Shown: positions 16,495-26,288 of the stretch, piece by piece | How the letters are laid out: every line of letters starts with the position of its first letter | Position numbering within the stretch: position 1 is the stretch's first letter | Source of the DNA: Paraburkholderia franconis | GTDB lineage: Bacteria > Pseudomonadota > Gammaproteobacteria > Burkholderiales > Burkholderiaceae | Assembly: GCF_009362735.1 (NCBI RefSeq) | Contig: NZ_WHNP01000015.1 | Span: forward strand, 1-64,000 | Length of the DNA stretch: 64,000 nt | Direction of reading: 5' to 3' | Translations under genes and position numbers: made by a program | The notes under the pieces: model-generated | What the model was told of the DNA's origin: nothing | Databases searched by the model: none | What the model saw: only the letters and a program-made list of their open reading frames with translations

Positions 16495-17898
16495 TCAGCG
16501 TAGATAGTTTTTCATGAATGTCCACAGTTCCGGGACGTCCGAAGTTGCGGCGTTAAAGCGAAACCACGCTGACGCCGGTTCTCCCGGGCGGAAATACGAT
16601 CCCGGTGCGAGCCAGATTCCCTTGGCAAGCGCTTCATTCGTCACTGCCATGCTGTCTTCTGGATGAATCGGTAACTTTGCCCATAGGAACAGACCAGCCT
16701 TTGGCATGTGGAAAATCTCCAGACCAGAATTGGTCATCGATTCGGCTACGCGCGTGTGAGCATTAAAGAGCCGTTCGCGGATATGCGCGATATGGCGGTC
16801 ATAATGCCCATCGATCAGCACATTTGCCACCGCGCGTTCTGTGACTTCCGATGAGGTAAGTCCAACTGCCATCTTGGTCAACGCGAATCGTGAAATGAGG
16901 TCTCGGCATGCCGCAATATAACCAACGCGCACTGCAGGCGTGATGGTCTTTGAGAAGCCTGAGAGATAGATGACATTCTTCAACCCTTCCATTGCAGCGA
17001 GGCACGGCGCTCCTGCAGGTGCCAACTCCCTCGAGATATCATCTTCCACAACCCAAAGCCCTTCTCTATCTGCAATTTGAAGCAGTCGAAATGCAGAAGA
17101 AACAGAAAGCGAGGCACCTGACGGGTTCTGTAGCACGGTGTTGATAAACATGCCCTTAGGGCGGTGTTCACGGACGATCTCTTCCAGTTGCGCGATGTCG
17201 ATGCCATCAGGTGTGCGCGGGACGCTCACGACATTGACGAAGGTTACCTTGAGAATCTGGAGGAGATTGCAGTAGCACGGGTCCTCCACAATCACGGTGT
17301 CGCCCGGTTGCAACAGAGTTCGGACGACGAGGTCGAGTGCCTGTGTAACGCCTTGCGTGAGCAGAATGTCCGAGCTGCCAACAGGCAGCGAGTATCGGCG
17401 CAAGCCGCTCGCGATGAACTCGCGCAGCGCAGCAAGGCCGTATGGATGACCATACCCCCCGATTCGTGGGCCCGGAACGCGACTCACGACGCGCAATGCG
17501 TGCTGAATGCCGCTCTCGTTTACCCAGTCATTCGGAATCCAGCCACACCCCGCCTTGATTGGCACGGAGTGGTCTGCAAAAACATCTGATAGCAGCCATG
17601 ATGCGTTCAAACTCGGCATACTCCACGCGGACGCATCTGGGGTGTGGGCCTCAGGCGTTGCCACGCGATATCCAGCGCCGGCTCGGGCAACAACCAGGCC
17701 AAGCGAAACGAGCCGTTGATACGCTTCCGAAACCGTGTACGTACTAAGGGCATGTGTCTTCGCGAAATTACGTACCGAGGGCAGTTTTGTGCCAGCGGGA
17801 TAGGTGCCGTGACTTAATTCCTGTTCGATTGACGCGACAATCTGGTCAACCAGAGTGCCTTCGCTTTTTCGCACTCGCGAGAGGTTCAGCTTGAACAT
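16495..17898 (-). CDS. MocR/PdxR-type regulator (GntR wHTH fused to aminotransferase-like domain)
   Basis: 467 residues. N-terminal GntR winged helix (GTYPAGTKLPSVRNFAKTHA, then STYTVSEAYQRLVSLGLV) joined by a linker to a fold-type I aminotransferase domain from about residue 110, with the PLP lysine in YLSGFSKTITPAVRVGY and the NPSG and EDD segments. MocR proteins use PLP or PLP-amino acid adducts as effectors rather than catalysing transamination. It diverges from the beta-alanine aminotransferase at 18012 across a 113-bp control region, the classical arrangement for a regulator of the adjacent aminotransferase/dehydrogenase pair. Confidence 0.93.
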   Translation of the reverse strand: MFKLNLSRVRKSEGTLVDQIVASIEQELSHGTYPAGTKLPSVRNFAKTHALSTYTVSEAYQRLVSLGLVVARAGAGYRVATPEAHTPDASAWSMPSLNASWLLSDVFADHSVPIKAGCGWIPNDWVNESGIQHALRVVSRVPGPRIGGYGHPYGLAALREFIASGLRRYSLPVGSSDILLTQGVTQALDLVVRTLLQPGDTVIVEDPCYCNLLQILKVTFVNVVSVPRTPDGIDIAQLEEIVREHRPKGMFINTVLQNPSGASLSVSSAFRLLQIADREGLWVVEDDISRELAPAGAPCLAAMEGLKNVIYLSGFSKTITPAVRVGYIAACRDLISRFALTKMAVGLTSSEVTERAVANVLIDGHYDRHIAHIRERLFNAHTRVAESMTNSGLEIFHMPKAGLFLWAKLPIHPEDSMAVTNEALAKGIWLAPGSYFRPGEPASAWFRFNAATSDVPELWTFMKNYLR

Positions 17899-18011
17899 TT
17901 CAATACAGTCTGAGGGAAAGAATCAACACGGTTTGGTCGTTTGATTTGTGCTGTCCAGTGATTGTATCGCGCGACGTAGGTAGAGTAGGTGCCATCTTCA
18001 CGGAGACACAC

Positions 18012-19337
18012 ATGAGCACTTCTAACATACCTGACCTCTCGAACTTCTGGATGCCGTTCACGGCGAACCGTCAATTCAAGGCGGCGCCGCGTCTTTTCAA
18101 GTCGGCCAAGGGCATGTACTACACGACGGTCGATGACCGCCCCGTATTGGATGCAACTGCAGGTCTGTGGTGTGTGAATGCCGGACACGGTCGCTCGGAA
18201 ATTACGGAGGCGGTCGCCCAGCAACTCGCGACGATGGATTACGCGCCGACGTTCCAGATGGGCCATCCGCTCGCATTCGAGGCAGCGACGAAAGTAGCGG
18301 AGTTCATGCCCGCAGGTCTCGACCGCATCTTCTTCACGAATTCAGGTTCGGAATCGGTCGATACGGCCCTGAAGATTGCACTGGCCTATCATCGGGCACG
18401 CGGCGAAGGCCAGCGTACGCGTTTCATCGGCCGGGAGCGCGGCTATCACGGTGTAGGCTTTGGTGGCATTTCTGTTGGCGGTATTCTTGCGAACCGGAAG
18501 ACGTTCTCGGGCAACCTGATGCCGCACGTCGACCATCTGCCGCATACACTGAACATCGCGGAAGCTGCGTTCACGCGCGGCCAGCCAACGTGGGGCGCCC
18601 ACCTCGCGGACGAACTCGAACGCCTCGTGGCGTTGCACGACGCATCGACCATTGCGGCGGTTATCGTGGAGCCGCTCGCAGGTTCGACGGGCGTGCTTGT
18701 GCCACCGAAGGGGTACCTCGAGCGGCTGCGTGAACTGTGCACGAAACACGGCATCCTGCTGATTTTCGACGAGGTCATCACCGGCTTCGGCCGACTCGGC
18801 GCGCCGACGGCGAGCGAGTACTTTGGTGTAACGCCGGACATCCTCACGATGGCCAAGGCTATCAACAATGCGGCGGTTCCATTGGGAGCGGTGGCGGCTA
18901 GTCGCCTGGTGCACGACGCGGTTGTCAACGCGGGGGCGGAAAACGCCATTGAATTTTTTCACGGCTACACGTATACGGCGCACCCGGCCGCTGTCGCGGC
19001 GGCAATTGCTACCTTTGACATATATAAGCGCGACCGCCTCTTCAACCGGGCGCGCGAGCTCTCAGGCGTCTTCGAGGATGCTGCACACGAGCTGCGTGCT
19101 TCCCCGCACGTGAAGGACATCCGCAATCTTGGCCTCGTTGCTGGTATTGAACTCGAATCGCGGCCTGGTGCAGTGGGCGCCCGTGCACACGAAGTCTTCC
19201 TGAAATGTTTCGAGGCCGGCGTGCTCGTGCGCTACACAGGGGACATCCTTGCATTCTCGCCGCCGCTGACTATCGACGAAGAGAAGATTACCCAGATTTT
19301 CTCGACGGTTCGTGACGCCCTGCGCAGCGTGGCCTGA
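18012..19337 (+). CDS. bauA: Omega-amino acid--pyruvate aminotransferase (beta-alanine type)
   Basis: 441 residues from the ATG at 18012 (GGAGA upstream); the frame extends 22 codons upstream without similarity. Class III aminotransferase motifs: FFTNSGSESVDTALKIALAY, RERGYHGVGFGGISVGG, LLIFDEVITGFGR and the PLP lysine in TMAKAINNAAVPLGA. N-terminal FWMPFTANRQFK is characteristic of beta-alanine:pyruvate aminotransferases. The product from beta-alanine is malonate semialdehyde, the substrate of the MmsA encoded 47 bp downstream. Probably induced through the divergent MocR protein. Confidence 0.92.
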   Translation: MSTSNIPDLSNFWMPFTANRQFKAAPRLFKSAKGMYYTTVDDRPVLDATAGLWCVNAGHGRSEITEAVAQQLATMDYAPTFQMGHPLAFEAATKVAEFMPAGLDRIFFTNSGSESVDTALKIALAYHRARGEGQRTRFIGRERGYHGVGFGGISVGGILANRKTFSGNLMPHVDHLPHTLNIAEAAFTRGQPTWGAHLADELERLVALHDASTIAAVIVEPLAGSTGVLVPPKGYLERLRELCTKHGILLIFDEVITGFGRLGAPTASEYFGVTPDILTMAKAINNAAVPLGAVAASRLVHDAVVNAGAENAIEFFHGYTYTAHPAAVAAAIATFDIYKRDRLFNRARELSGVFEDAAHELRASPHVKDIRNLGLVAGIELESRPGAVGARAHEVFLKCFEAGVLVRYTGDILAFSPPLTIDEEKITQIFSTVRDALRSVA

Positions 19338-19384
19338 AATCTCACGTCTGGCAGAAATTGGCCAGACAGCCTTGGAGTATGGAA

Positions 19385-20908
19385 ATGAATGTTGTCAACG
19401 AGAGGGCAAGACTCGCTTTGAAGCAGGTCAGCCACTTCATCAACGGTCGGATAGTTGAGCCGTCGAGCGGGCAGTTTAAGGACGTGTTCAACCCCGCGAC
19501 CGGTGAGGTGACCGGTTCAGTCGCGCTTGCTTCGGTAGTGGAAGTTGACCAGGCAGTGCAGGCGGCTAGGGCGGCCTTCCCGGGCTGGAGTGAAACGGCT
19601 CCGCTAAAACGCGCACGTGTCCTGTTCAAGTTCAAGGAGTTGCTGGACAAGCACCACAACGAACTCGCGATGCTCATCACGCGCGAACACGGCAAGGTGT
19701 TCACTGACGCCCAAGGCGAGGTGGTGCGAGGCATCGAAGTTGTGGAATTTGCCTGCGGTATTCCCAACCTGCTCAAAACCGATTTCACCGACCAGATCGG
19801 TACTGGCATCGACAACTGGAACCTGCGCCAGCCATTGGGTGTGGTAGCCGGCATCACGCCGTTCAATTTCCCTGTAATGGTGCCGATGTGGATGTTCCCC
19901 GTCGCATTGGCCTGCGGAAACACGTTTGTGCTCAAGCCGTCCGAGCGCGATCCGTCGGCGTCGTTGCGTCTCGCCGAATTGCTGAAGGAAGCTGGTCTGC
20001 CCGACGGCGTCTTCAACGTCGTCAACGGAGACAAGGTGGCAGTTGACGCACTCATCGAACATCCCGATGTCGCTGCGCTGTCGTTCGTCGGCTCGACGCC
20101 GATTGCGGAATATATCCATACTGAAGCTTCGCGCCGCGGCAAGCGCGTCCAGGCACTCGGCGGTGCCAAGAATCACCTCGTCGTAATGCCCGACGCCGAC
20201 CTCGACCAAGCCGTGGACGCCCTGATTGGTGCTGCATATGGCTCGGCAGGTGAACGCTGCATGGCCATTTCGATCGCGGTTGCTGTTGGCAGCACCTCTG
20301 ACGCGCTAATCGAGAAATTGATTCCGCGCGTCAAGTCACTGGTCATCAAAAACGGCGAAAACCTCGATGCGGAAATGGGGCCACTGGTGACTGCCGAGCA
20401 TAAGGCGAAGGTGGTGGGATACATCGCTTCGGGCGAATTGGAGGGCGCGAAACTCATCGTTGATGGGCGCGACCATCCGGTGTGCTCGGAGCCTGGCTAT
20501 TTTCTTGGTGGCACGCTGTTCGACGGCGTTCATACGAGCATGAAGATCTACAAGGAGGAGATCTTTGGCCCGGTGCTCGGCGTGATTCGTGTGCCGGACT
20601 TCGCTACGGCGGTGAAGCTCATCAATGCACACGAGTTCGCAAACGGTGTCTCGCTGTATACCACGGATGGTGGAGTTGCTCGAGCGTTTGCGCGGCAGAT
20701 CAAGGTGGGCATGGTCGGGGTGAACGTGCCGATTCCGGTGCCGATGGCATGGCATTCGTTTGGCGGTTGGAAACGCTCGCTGTTCGGCGATCATCATGCG
20801 TACGGCGAGGAAGGTGTGCGGTTCTACACGCGTTACAAGAGCGTAATGCAGCGTTGGCCGGACAGCATTGCCAAGGGTGCCGAGTTCACGATGCCTGTCG
20901 CTAAGTAA
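19385..20908 (+). CDS. mmsA: CoA-acylating (methyl)malonate-semialdehyde dehydrogenase
   Basis: About 507 residues. The ATG at 19385 has the best SD spacing (GGAG, 7 nt); in-frame ATG 19379 and TTG 19358 also exist. MmsA signatures: GITPFNFPVMVPMWMFPVAL, GGAKNHLVVMPDAD, the nucleophile Cys in GSAGERCMAISIAV and EEIFGPVLGVIR. It oxidises malonate or methylmalonate semialdehyde to acetyl- or propionyl-CoA with NAD and CoA. With the upstream aminotransferase it completes beta-alanine catabolism; it could also take semialdehydes made by the operon at 1-11 kb. Confidence 0.95.
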   Translation: MNVVNERARLALKQVSHFINGRIVEPSSGQFKDVFNPATGEVTGSVALASVVEVDQAVQAARAAFPGWSETAPLKRARVLFKFKELLDKHHNELAMLITREHGKVFTDAQGEVVRGIEVVEFACGIPNLLKTDFTDQIGTGIDNWNLRQPLGVVAGITPFNFPVMVPMWMFPVALACGNTFVLKPSERDPSASLRLAELLKEAGLPDGVFNVVNGDKVAVDALIEHPDVAALSFVGSTPIAEYIHTEASRRGKRVQALGGAKNHLVVMPDADLDQAVDALIGAAYGSAGERCMAISIAVAVGSTSDALIEKLIPRVKSLVIKNGENLDAEMGPLVTAEHKAKVVGYIASGELEGAKLIVDGRDHPVCSEPGYFLGGTLFDGVHTSMKIYKEEIFGPVLGVIRVPDFATAVKLINAHEFANGVSLYTTDGGVARAFARQIKVGMVGVNVPIPVPMAWHSFGGWKRSLFGDHHAYGEEGVRFYTRYKSVMQRWPDSIAKGAEFTMPVAK

Positions 20909-21239
20909 TGCTCCAGCCGCAGTGCCGGTTGCCGGGCCGGGGCGACTGGCGGTGGTTATACAGCGGGCAGTCTCCGACCGCGAGAGCGCTTCGCGCCGTT
21001 GAACCGAACCTCACGCGTTCTTAAGGTCGTGAAAGTAGGGACGATGGCGCATTTTTTGGACCGGCGGACAGGCTCGATGCAATTACCTAAACCGTAGGAC
21101 TCCTTCGGTCCGGTTGAGCAGCTATCAAGAAGGCGCGTGACTCAACGGGGGCTCGCCGCTGTGATGGAAAACCGTCCGCGGACGCAAAGAGAATATCCCA
21201 CCCTGGCGTGCCGAGTGGCGCGACGACAGCCGTCTCGAT

Positions 21240-21440
21240 TTGCGGTCGGTGTGAGCCTTGCCTCGTTCACGACGAGCGTGACGCCCGCACGTGCAAGCAC
21301 GCCTTCCAGACTCATCGGCTACCTCAGCAGCAGCGAAAGCGAGGTGACGCCACAACTGGGTCACCGAGCCGCTGGTCAATACGACCGACCCGTTAGACCA
21401 TTCGACGGTTCCTTCGTCAGATTGCCGTTGACCACATGTC
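21240..21440 (-). pseudogene. PaaI-type thioesterase, degenerate second copy
   Basis: Reads TSGSVTQLWRHLAFAAAEVA, matching the C-terminal part of the intact thioesterase at 12832-13308 (ASGSVTQLGRRLAFAAAEVV). Frameshifts follow, and the central hotdog region with the HGG motif is deleted. The boundaries are approximate. It cannot make an active enzyme. Confidence 0.75.
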
Positions 21441-21494
21441 GGACCACCTTCCCGTGAGCGTGAAGGGCCGGCGCCACCATTCCAAATTTTAATT

Positions 21495-21525
21495 TTGACA
21501 AAATAGGTAAATCATTATAATGATT
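21495..21525 (+). promoter_or_regulatory. Putative sigma70 promoter with perfect 16-bp palindrome upstream of porin
   Basis: TTGACA (21495-21500), 15-bp gap and TATAAT (21516-21521) in the plus direction. The -10 is centred in the perfect palindrome AATCATTATAATGATT (21510-21525). A protein bound to the palindrome would block RNA polymerase. The porin starts 317 bp downstream. This is the best-preserved of the three copies of the motif. Confidence 0.55.
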
Positions 21526-21841
21526 GTCGGTCGATGACGTTGTGGTCGGATGGGCGCAACGCCCGAAAGTCCGAGGCTACAGCGCCTTCGATCCACAGGA
21601 TCATCCTGGGTGCCAGATTTCTCGGTGATGCTGCTGATGTTTTACAGGATTCCCTGGCGGGTGCCAGTGGGTGATGACGTACGCTCTCTGAGCGTTCCAA
21701 GTATTGATTGCATAGGGCGATAGATCGATTACAAAACAGGAGACGCTCGAAAGATATGTTTAGGTATACGTAATATTCGATGAAAGAATAGTAAATTCGA
21801 AAAATATCGTTACCAATTGGTAACCAGGTTCGGAGAATACG

Positions 21842-22993
21842 ATGAAAGCACGCAACGTACTCGCAGCATCCGTCTTGTCGGCATGTGTCGTTCCCGCAAT
21901 GGCACAAAGCTCGGTAACGCTCTACGGCGTGATCGACGAAGGCTTCGACTTCACCAACAACGTGGGTGGGAGCAAGGTCTACGAGCTCCAGAGCGGCTAT
22001 GTTCAAGGTAGCCGGTGGGGCCTGAAGGGCACAGAGGATCTAGGCGGCGGTCTGAAGGCCGTGTTCCGGCTCGAAAGCGGCTACGACGTCAACAACGGAA
22101 AACTCGCGCAGGGGGGCTTGATGTTCGGGCGGCAGGCCTACGTTGGCGTCGCCAGTGATACATATGGCTCGGTCACACTTGGTCGTCAGTACGACTCGCT
22201 GGTCGATTTTCTGGCGCAAACCACCGCGAACGGCAACTGGGCGGGCTACCTCTTTTCCCACCCGTATGACAACGACAACACGGATAACACGTTTCGCGTA
22301 AACAACACCGTAAAGTACACCAGTCCGTCGCTCGCCGGCTTCCAGTTCGGGGGTACTTACAGCTTCAGCAACGACACAAATTTTGCCAATAATCGCCAGT
22401 ACAGCTTTGGCGCGCAGTACACGAATGGCGATCTTTTGATCGCTGCGTCGTATCTGCAGGCCAACAACCCATCTTCAACCGCTACTGGCGCGATCAACAA
22501 CGGCGGCGACGAAAACTTCCTGGGCGAGCGCCTGCGCATCTTCGGTGCAGGAATAAATTATACGATCGGGTCGGCGACATTGGGCTTCGCATATACGAAC
22601 ACCGACGTCGCGCAACCGCTCAGCACCAGCTATGTGGGCGCGATCACGCCGCCTGCTGGCTCGACGCTGTCGTCGCTGCGCTTCCAGAACTTCGAACTGA
22701 ACGGGAAATATCAGTTCACCCCGTCATTCTTTGTCGGCGCGATGTACACCTACACGCGGGCCGATTTCAATGCGACCACCGGAAAACTGCATCCCAACTA
22801 CCAATCGATCGGGTTGATGGCTGACTACAACCTGTCGAAGCGTACGGATCTGTACCTGCAGGGTGCATACCAACACGCTGGAGGTGACAAGACTCAAACG
22901 GTGCTCGACGTCGCGTATGTGCCAGGTGCGGCAGGCGTTTCCTCGAACTCGAATCAGTTCGTGATCCGGGCGGCAATGCGGCACAAGTTCTGA
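21842..22993 (+). CDS. Gram-negative trimeric outer-membrane porin
   Basis: 383 residues with a signal peptide (MKARNVLAASVLSACVVPAM, cleavage at AMA-QSS), then the hallmark beta-proteobacterial porin start SSVTLYGVIDEGFDF, SRWGLKGTEDLGGGLKAVFR and GRQAYVGVASDTYGSVTLGR. It ends in the outer-membrane signal residue Phe (AAMRHKF). It forms a 16-stranded beta-barrel for passive uptake of small hydrophilic molecules. The upstream palindrome shared with the catabolic operon suggests co-regulated outer-membrane entry of its substrate. Confidence 0.95.
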   Translation: MKARNVLAASVLSACVVPAMAQSSVTLYGVIDEGFDFTNNVGGSKVYELQSGYVQGSRWGLKGTEDLGGGLKAVFRLESGYDVNNGKLAQGGLMFGRQAYVGVASDTYGSVTLGRQYDSLVDFLAQTTANGNWAGYLFSHPYDNDNTDNTFRVNNTVKYTSPSLAGFQFGGTYSFSNDTNFANNRQYSFGAQYTNGDLLIAASYLQANNPSSTATGAINNGGDENFLGERLRIFGAGINYTIGSATLGFAYTNTDVAQPLSTSYVGAITPPAGSTLSSLRFQNFELNGKYQFTPSFFVGAMYTYTRADFNATTGKLHPNYQSIGLMADYNLSKRTDLYLQGAYQHAGGDKTQTVLDVAYVPGAAGVSSNSNQFVIRAAMRHKF

Positions 22994-23690
22994 GTGCGTC
23001 GGGAGACCGGCAAGAAGTAGGTGGTGCAAGTCCACTGCGATGAAGGAATAGCGATCCTCGCACGATTTTGACGCAGTTCTGTGGATGATCGTCAACGACG
23101 AGCGATGCCATCGACTGCCGCCAAGCTTTGGGCCGCCGCAGACGGCATATCTGAAGTGGTTGCAGTGGAGGCGTAGCGAATGATGGACACAATCCTTGCA
23201 ATTCTCTCCGCGGAGGGGGATGGCTTGGGCTGCGTGGGCATGCGCGAAAGCGCATCGAACAACGGTAATTGTTGACTGTAATTCCGAGACTCACGTCTTT
23301 CATGCCAGCGTGCCTTCGCGGCGGTTTGTGACAGATCTCCGCCGCGAGGCTGCACCGAAAGACACGCGCGTCGGCTGCTGTTGCGCTGGCGGGAGACGAT
23401 CGTGCGAGCCACGCGTCGCCGCCGGCCCACAAGTACGGCGTGGATGTCGCAGAAGGGTAGGGTTCTGGTCCGAAAGGCGCATCACGAAGGGACGCGACAT
23501 CTCGGCTTCGTGAAAGGCGTGATGACAAGCCAGCGCGGTCCCGGGAAGCGGCGGCCCCGTCGGCGAGCTGCGCACTCGATCTGTTGCCGTGGCCGATGGT
23601 CGATTCGAAGTTCGGCCCCGTCGAGCCGAAGCCGCTGTCACGCATCGAGACGATCTCGGGCGCGAACCTTAACAAAGGAGGGGGACGTTT
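22994..23690. other. Region between porin and small ORF, no recognised gene
   Basis: About 700 bp with several long but mutually overlapping frames on both strands and no convincing start, RBS or family motif. A short segment near 23015-23050 (GGTGGTGCAAGTCCACT) vaguely recalls the 5' part of group II introns, but no domain V or reverse transcriptase follows. Confidence 0.35.
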
Positions 23691-23948
23691 ATGGCGATTG
23701 TGGGAATGTCGTTGAGACGTATGGTGGAGGATTGGTTGGCGCCCGACCCGAAGAGAGGATTTCGAGTTAGCCATTACGGACGATCAAGTGCGGGACGTTA
23801 CGTTTGCGTTGTTGCAGACAACGGAGGCGGGCCAAAGGCGATGTTCTTTTTTCGACACCGAAGCGGAAAATGGTGCATTTTCCCACCCGATGCGGAGCGG
23901 CCTGCGATGCGCATCGCCGAGATTTCGTATACGAGAGACCGAGGATGA
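23691..23948 (+). CDS. Small hypothetical protein
   Basis: 85 residues: MAIVGMSLRRMVEDWLAPDP, then a compact region with GRYVCVVADNGGGPKAMFFF and GKWCIFPPDAERPAMRI. A strong SD (AAAGGAGGGGG, about 6 nt from the ATG) and a low chance of such a frame by accident support a real gene. No signal peptide or membrane segment. I do not recognise a family and assign no function. Confidence 0.6.
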   Translation: MAIVGMSLRRMVEDWLAPDPKRGFRVSHYGRSSAGRYVCVVADNGGGPKAMFFFRHRSGKWCIFPPDAERPAMRIAEISYTRDRG

Positions 23949-24359
23949 GGCCAAGCGCCAGGCTGAGCATTCGGAGCGCAGTCGTCAACACCTGTATGCG
24001 TGTTCTGCGCGGGGCGTTTTTACGCGGCGTGCAGTGAAAAGTGGGCGTGGGTGTTTAGCATACCGGGGTAATTATGGACGTATCAAAAATCCTGTTCACG
24101 AACTGTTTGGATCCGCGCCGACTCGGCTTTCTGGCGGGAGACCAATGATAGTAAGTGCGAAACGTTGAGCACGAATTTCGACGTGCCGGCGGAGGCTGCC
24201 AAATGGGTCTGAGAGATCTGCGTCGTCGCAACGAGCTCAAATCTGCACGAGATTGAGCAGATGTATGGCGAGTCACCCGTACTGTCCGTGCGACATGTCA
24301 TACACGAGCGGGCCCGGAAGTTCTCGCGATCAAGGAGCGCCAACGTCGCAACAACCGGT

Positions 24360-25027
24360 GCGTATACCGGCCGAAGTGCTGCTTGAAGAGCGGCCGCATT
24401 TTCTGCCGCTGCCGGCGCCGTATGTGGGACGATCAATCCGAACGGGAGCGACGCCGCATCAGCAACCGAAACGAGCGTCACGCTACTCGATACCGCACAC
24501 GCATGTGCGACGCGCGCTCACGGTTCGTGCGGACCAGCATCAGGTACGCATCCTCGATGGCGCCGATGTCGTTGCCGAGCATGCTCGCAGTTACGACCGC
24601 GGCGCGCAGATCGAGATCGCAACGCACATCGATGCGCTGGTGGAGTACAAACGTGAGGCCGGCCACCACCGCGGCCTGGACCATCTCGCGCACGTCGCGC
24701 CGGCTGTCCGGACACTGATGCTGCACGCGGCCGAACGCGGCAGCAATCCGGGCAACATTACCGCGCAGGTGCTACGTCAGGTCGAGCGGTATGGGCGCCG
24801 CCCAACTGCAGGCCGCGATCGAGGAAACCCTCGCGAGCGGCGCCGCGGCGCACCAGAACCCGGTGCGCCTAGCACTGGAGCGCCGGCGGACTGCCCGTGG
24901 AGCCCCTCCGCCCATCGCCATCAAGTTGCCGAAACACGTGTGCAACAAGGACAAGCGCGGGACGCCGCGCCGGCTCGACATCTACGACCAGCTCACAGCG
25001 GAGGCCGACGATGACAAACAGGACTGA
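24360..25027 (+). pseudogene. istA: IS21-family istA transposase, 3' remnant
   Basis: Frame 1 encodes the IstA C-terminal region (YSIPHTHVRRALTVRADQHQ, then EYKREAGHHRGLDHLAHVAP). Near 24800 the reading shifts to the next frame, continuing AAQLQAAIEETLASGAAAHQ to DIYDQLTAEADD and a stop at 25027. The catalytic DDE domain upstream is missing or scrambled. The end overlaps istB, as in intact IS21 elements. Confidence 0.82.
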
Positions 25028-25745
25028 GCAGTTGCACGAGCGCGCCCATGCCCTGCGGATGTACGGGTTGCTCGCGCACTGGAGCGAGATCGCCGACGCG
25101 TCATGGGTCGAGCGGTTGCTGCAGTGGGAAGAACAGGAACGCGCGCGCCGTTCACTGGAGCGGCGTATCCGCGACGCCCGCCTGGGCAACTTCAAGCCGC
25201 TGGCAGACTGCGACTGGGCATGGCCCAAACGTATTGACCGCGGAGCGCTCGAGGAACTGATGGCGCTCGAGTTCGTCAGGGAGAAGTCCAACGTCGTGCT
25301 GATCGGGTTGAACGGCGTCGATAAATCGACACTCGCACTACCTCGCGTACCAGTCGCTCATCCACGGCTACACGGCGCCCTGTACCACGGCTGGCCAGAT
25401 GCTCGGCGAGCAGGCCGCGCTCGGCAGTTACTCGGCGCTGCGCCGGCGCCTGCATCGCTACGCTTCGCCCGAAGTGCTCCTGATTGACGAAGTTGGCTAG
25501 CTCTCGTACTCGAACCGTCATGCCCACCTGCTGTTCGAACTGGTGAGCCGCAGGTACGGCGCCGCGAGCACGGTGGTTACGAACAAACCGTTTGCAGCAT
25601 GGTCGGAGGTGCGGCCTGCGTCGTGTCCTTGGTCGATCGCCTCGTGCATCGCGCCGAGGTCATCGCCATCGAGGGTGAGTCGTATCGCGTCAAGGAAGCG
25701 CGCGAGCGGGCCGAGCAGCGCGCCCGGAGAAGAAGCCGTGAGCCG
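25011..25745 (+). pseudogene. istB: IS21-family istB ATPase helper, disrupted
   Basis: Starts MTNRTEQLHERAHALRMYGL, overlapping istA by 17 bp. The Walker A site reads GLNGVDKST where GxxGxGKST is expected (Gly to Asp). A frameshift follows near 25323, an in-frame TAG at 25498-25500 falls in the conserved GYLSYS segment, and the C-terminal VVTTNKPFAAWSEV...VSLVDRLVHRAEVIAIEG is split between frames. Remnants of the small ORF that follows istB in some IS21 elements (THPPSGLSRGLHFVIDADWS) run to about 25830. Confidence 0.82.
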
Positions 25746-25919
25746 CCGCACCCACCCGCCTTCGGGCCTGTCTCGCGGGCTGCACTTCGTGATCGACGCC
25801 GACTGGTCGCCCCAGCAGGCGTTCGCCGCCCACCAATACCGATATCGACGACATCGAGGGCGGGTTCTGATCCTGCTTTACTCGCCCTGCGGGCGGCAAT
25901 GCCTGCGGCGCATGGTCGA

Positions 25920-26182
25920 GTGTTTAACTCAACCTTGCGCCGCCGTCTGGTGTCGGATTTACGCCGCCGCCAACACCAGACCTTCGCCGACGACGCAACG
26001 CTCACGGCCGTACTTCTTGATCGGGTACTTCACACGCACACGTCGTACCGATCTCCGGCGACTCGTATAGGCTGAAAGAAAAACGTCAGGCCGGCATGAT
26101 CAACCGCATTCCGCCACCGCACATCAACGACGTGGCCGACATCAAACGCAAACGCAACTCGAACGAGGAAACACCCAGCTAA
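25920..26182 (+). pseudogene. Second, unrelated IS21-type istB 3' remnant
   Basis: Reads FADDATLTAVLLDRVLH, then after a one-base shift ISGDSYRLKEKRQAGMINRI and a stop at about 26182. This is the typical IstB C-terminus (DATLTxxLLDRxLHH, SYRLKEKR) but from a different element than the istB just upstream. Its 5' part is lost. Two IS21 relics therefore abut here. Confidence 0.65.
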
Positions 26183-26288
26183 TAACCGCAGGAGCAGGTG
26201 TACCAAACTACGATTCCGTCTGCGTCTGAAGCTGTATCAACTTGAGATCGCGTTCGACAGAGTCGATAAGGACGGCACTACACAAACG

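Larger units (their letters stand above)
21148..21525. repeat. Diverged duplication, decayed copy (thioesterase remnant plus promoter block)
   Basis: Matches 12750-13391 in the same orientation, with about 250 bp deleted inside the thioesterase gene and scattered substitutions and small indels. Shared landmarks include the stretch encoding GSVTQL, the CTGGGTCACCGAGCCGCTGG block, and the terminal TTGACA...TATAAT palindrome. It shows that a thioesterase/promoter cassette was copied in front of the porin and has since decayed, except for the promoter. Confidence 0.75.

Noticed and set aside
23000..23050. Possible group II intron 5' fragment (GGTGGTGCAAGTCCACT)
   Set aside because: No GUGYG start, no domain V, no reverse transcriptase; similarity is limited to one short hairpin.
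22767..23774. 335-codon minus-strand frame at the porin 3' end
   Set aside because: A quarter of it is antisense to the porin and the rest covers the region in which a small gene with a strong SD reads the other way; Ser/Arg/Pro-rich without motifs.
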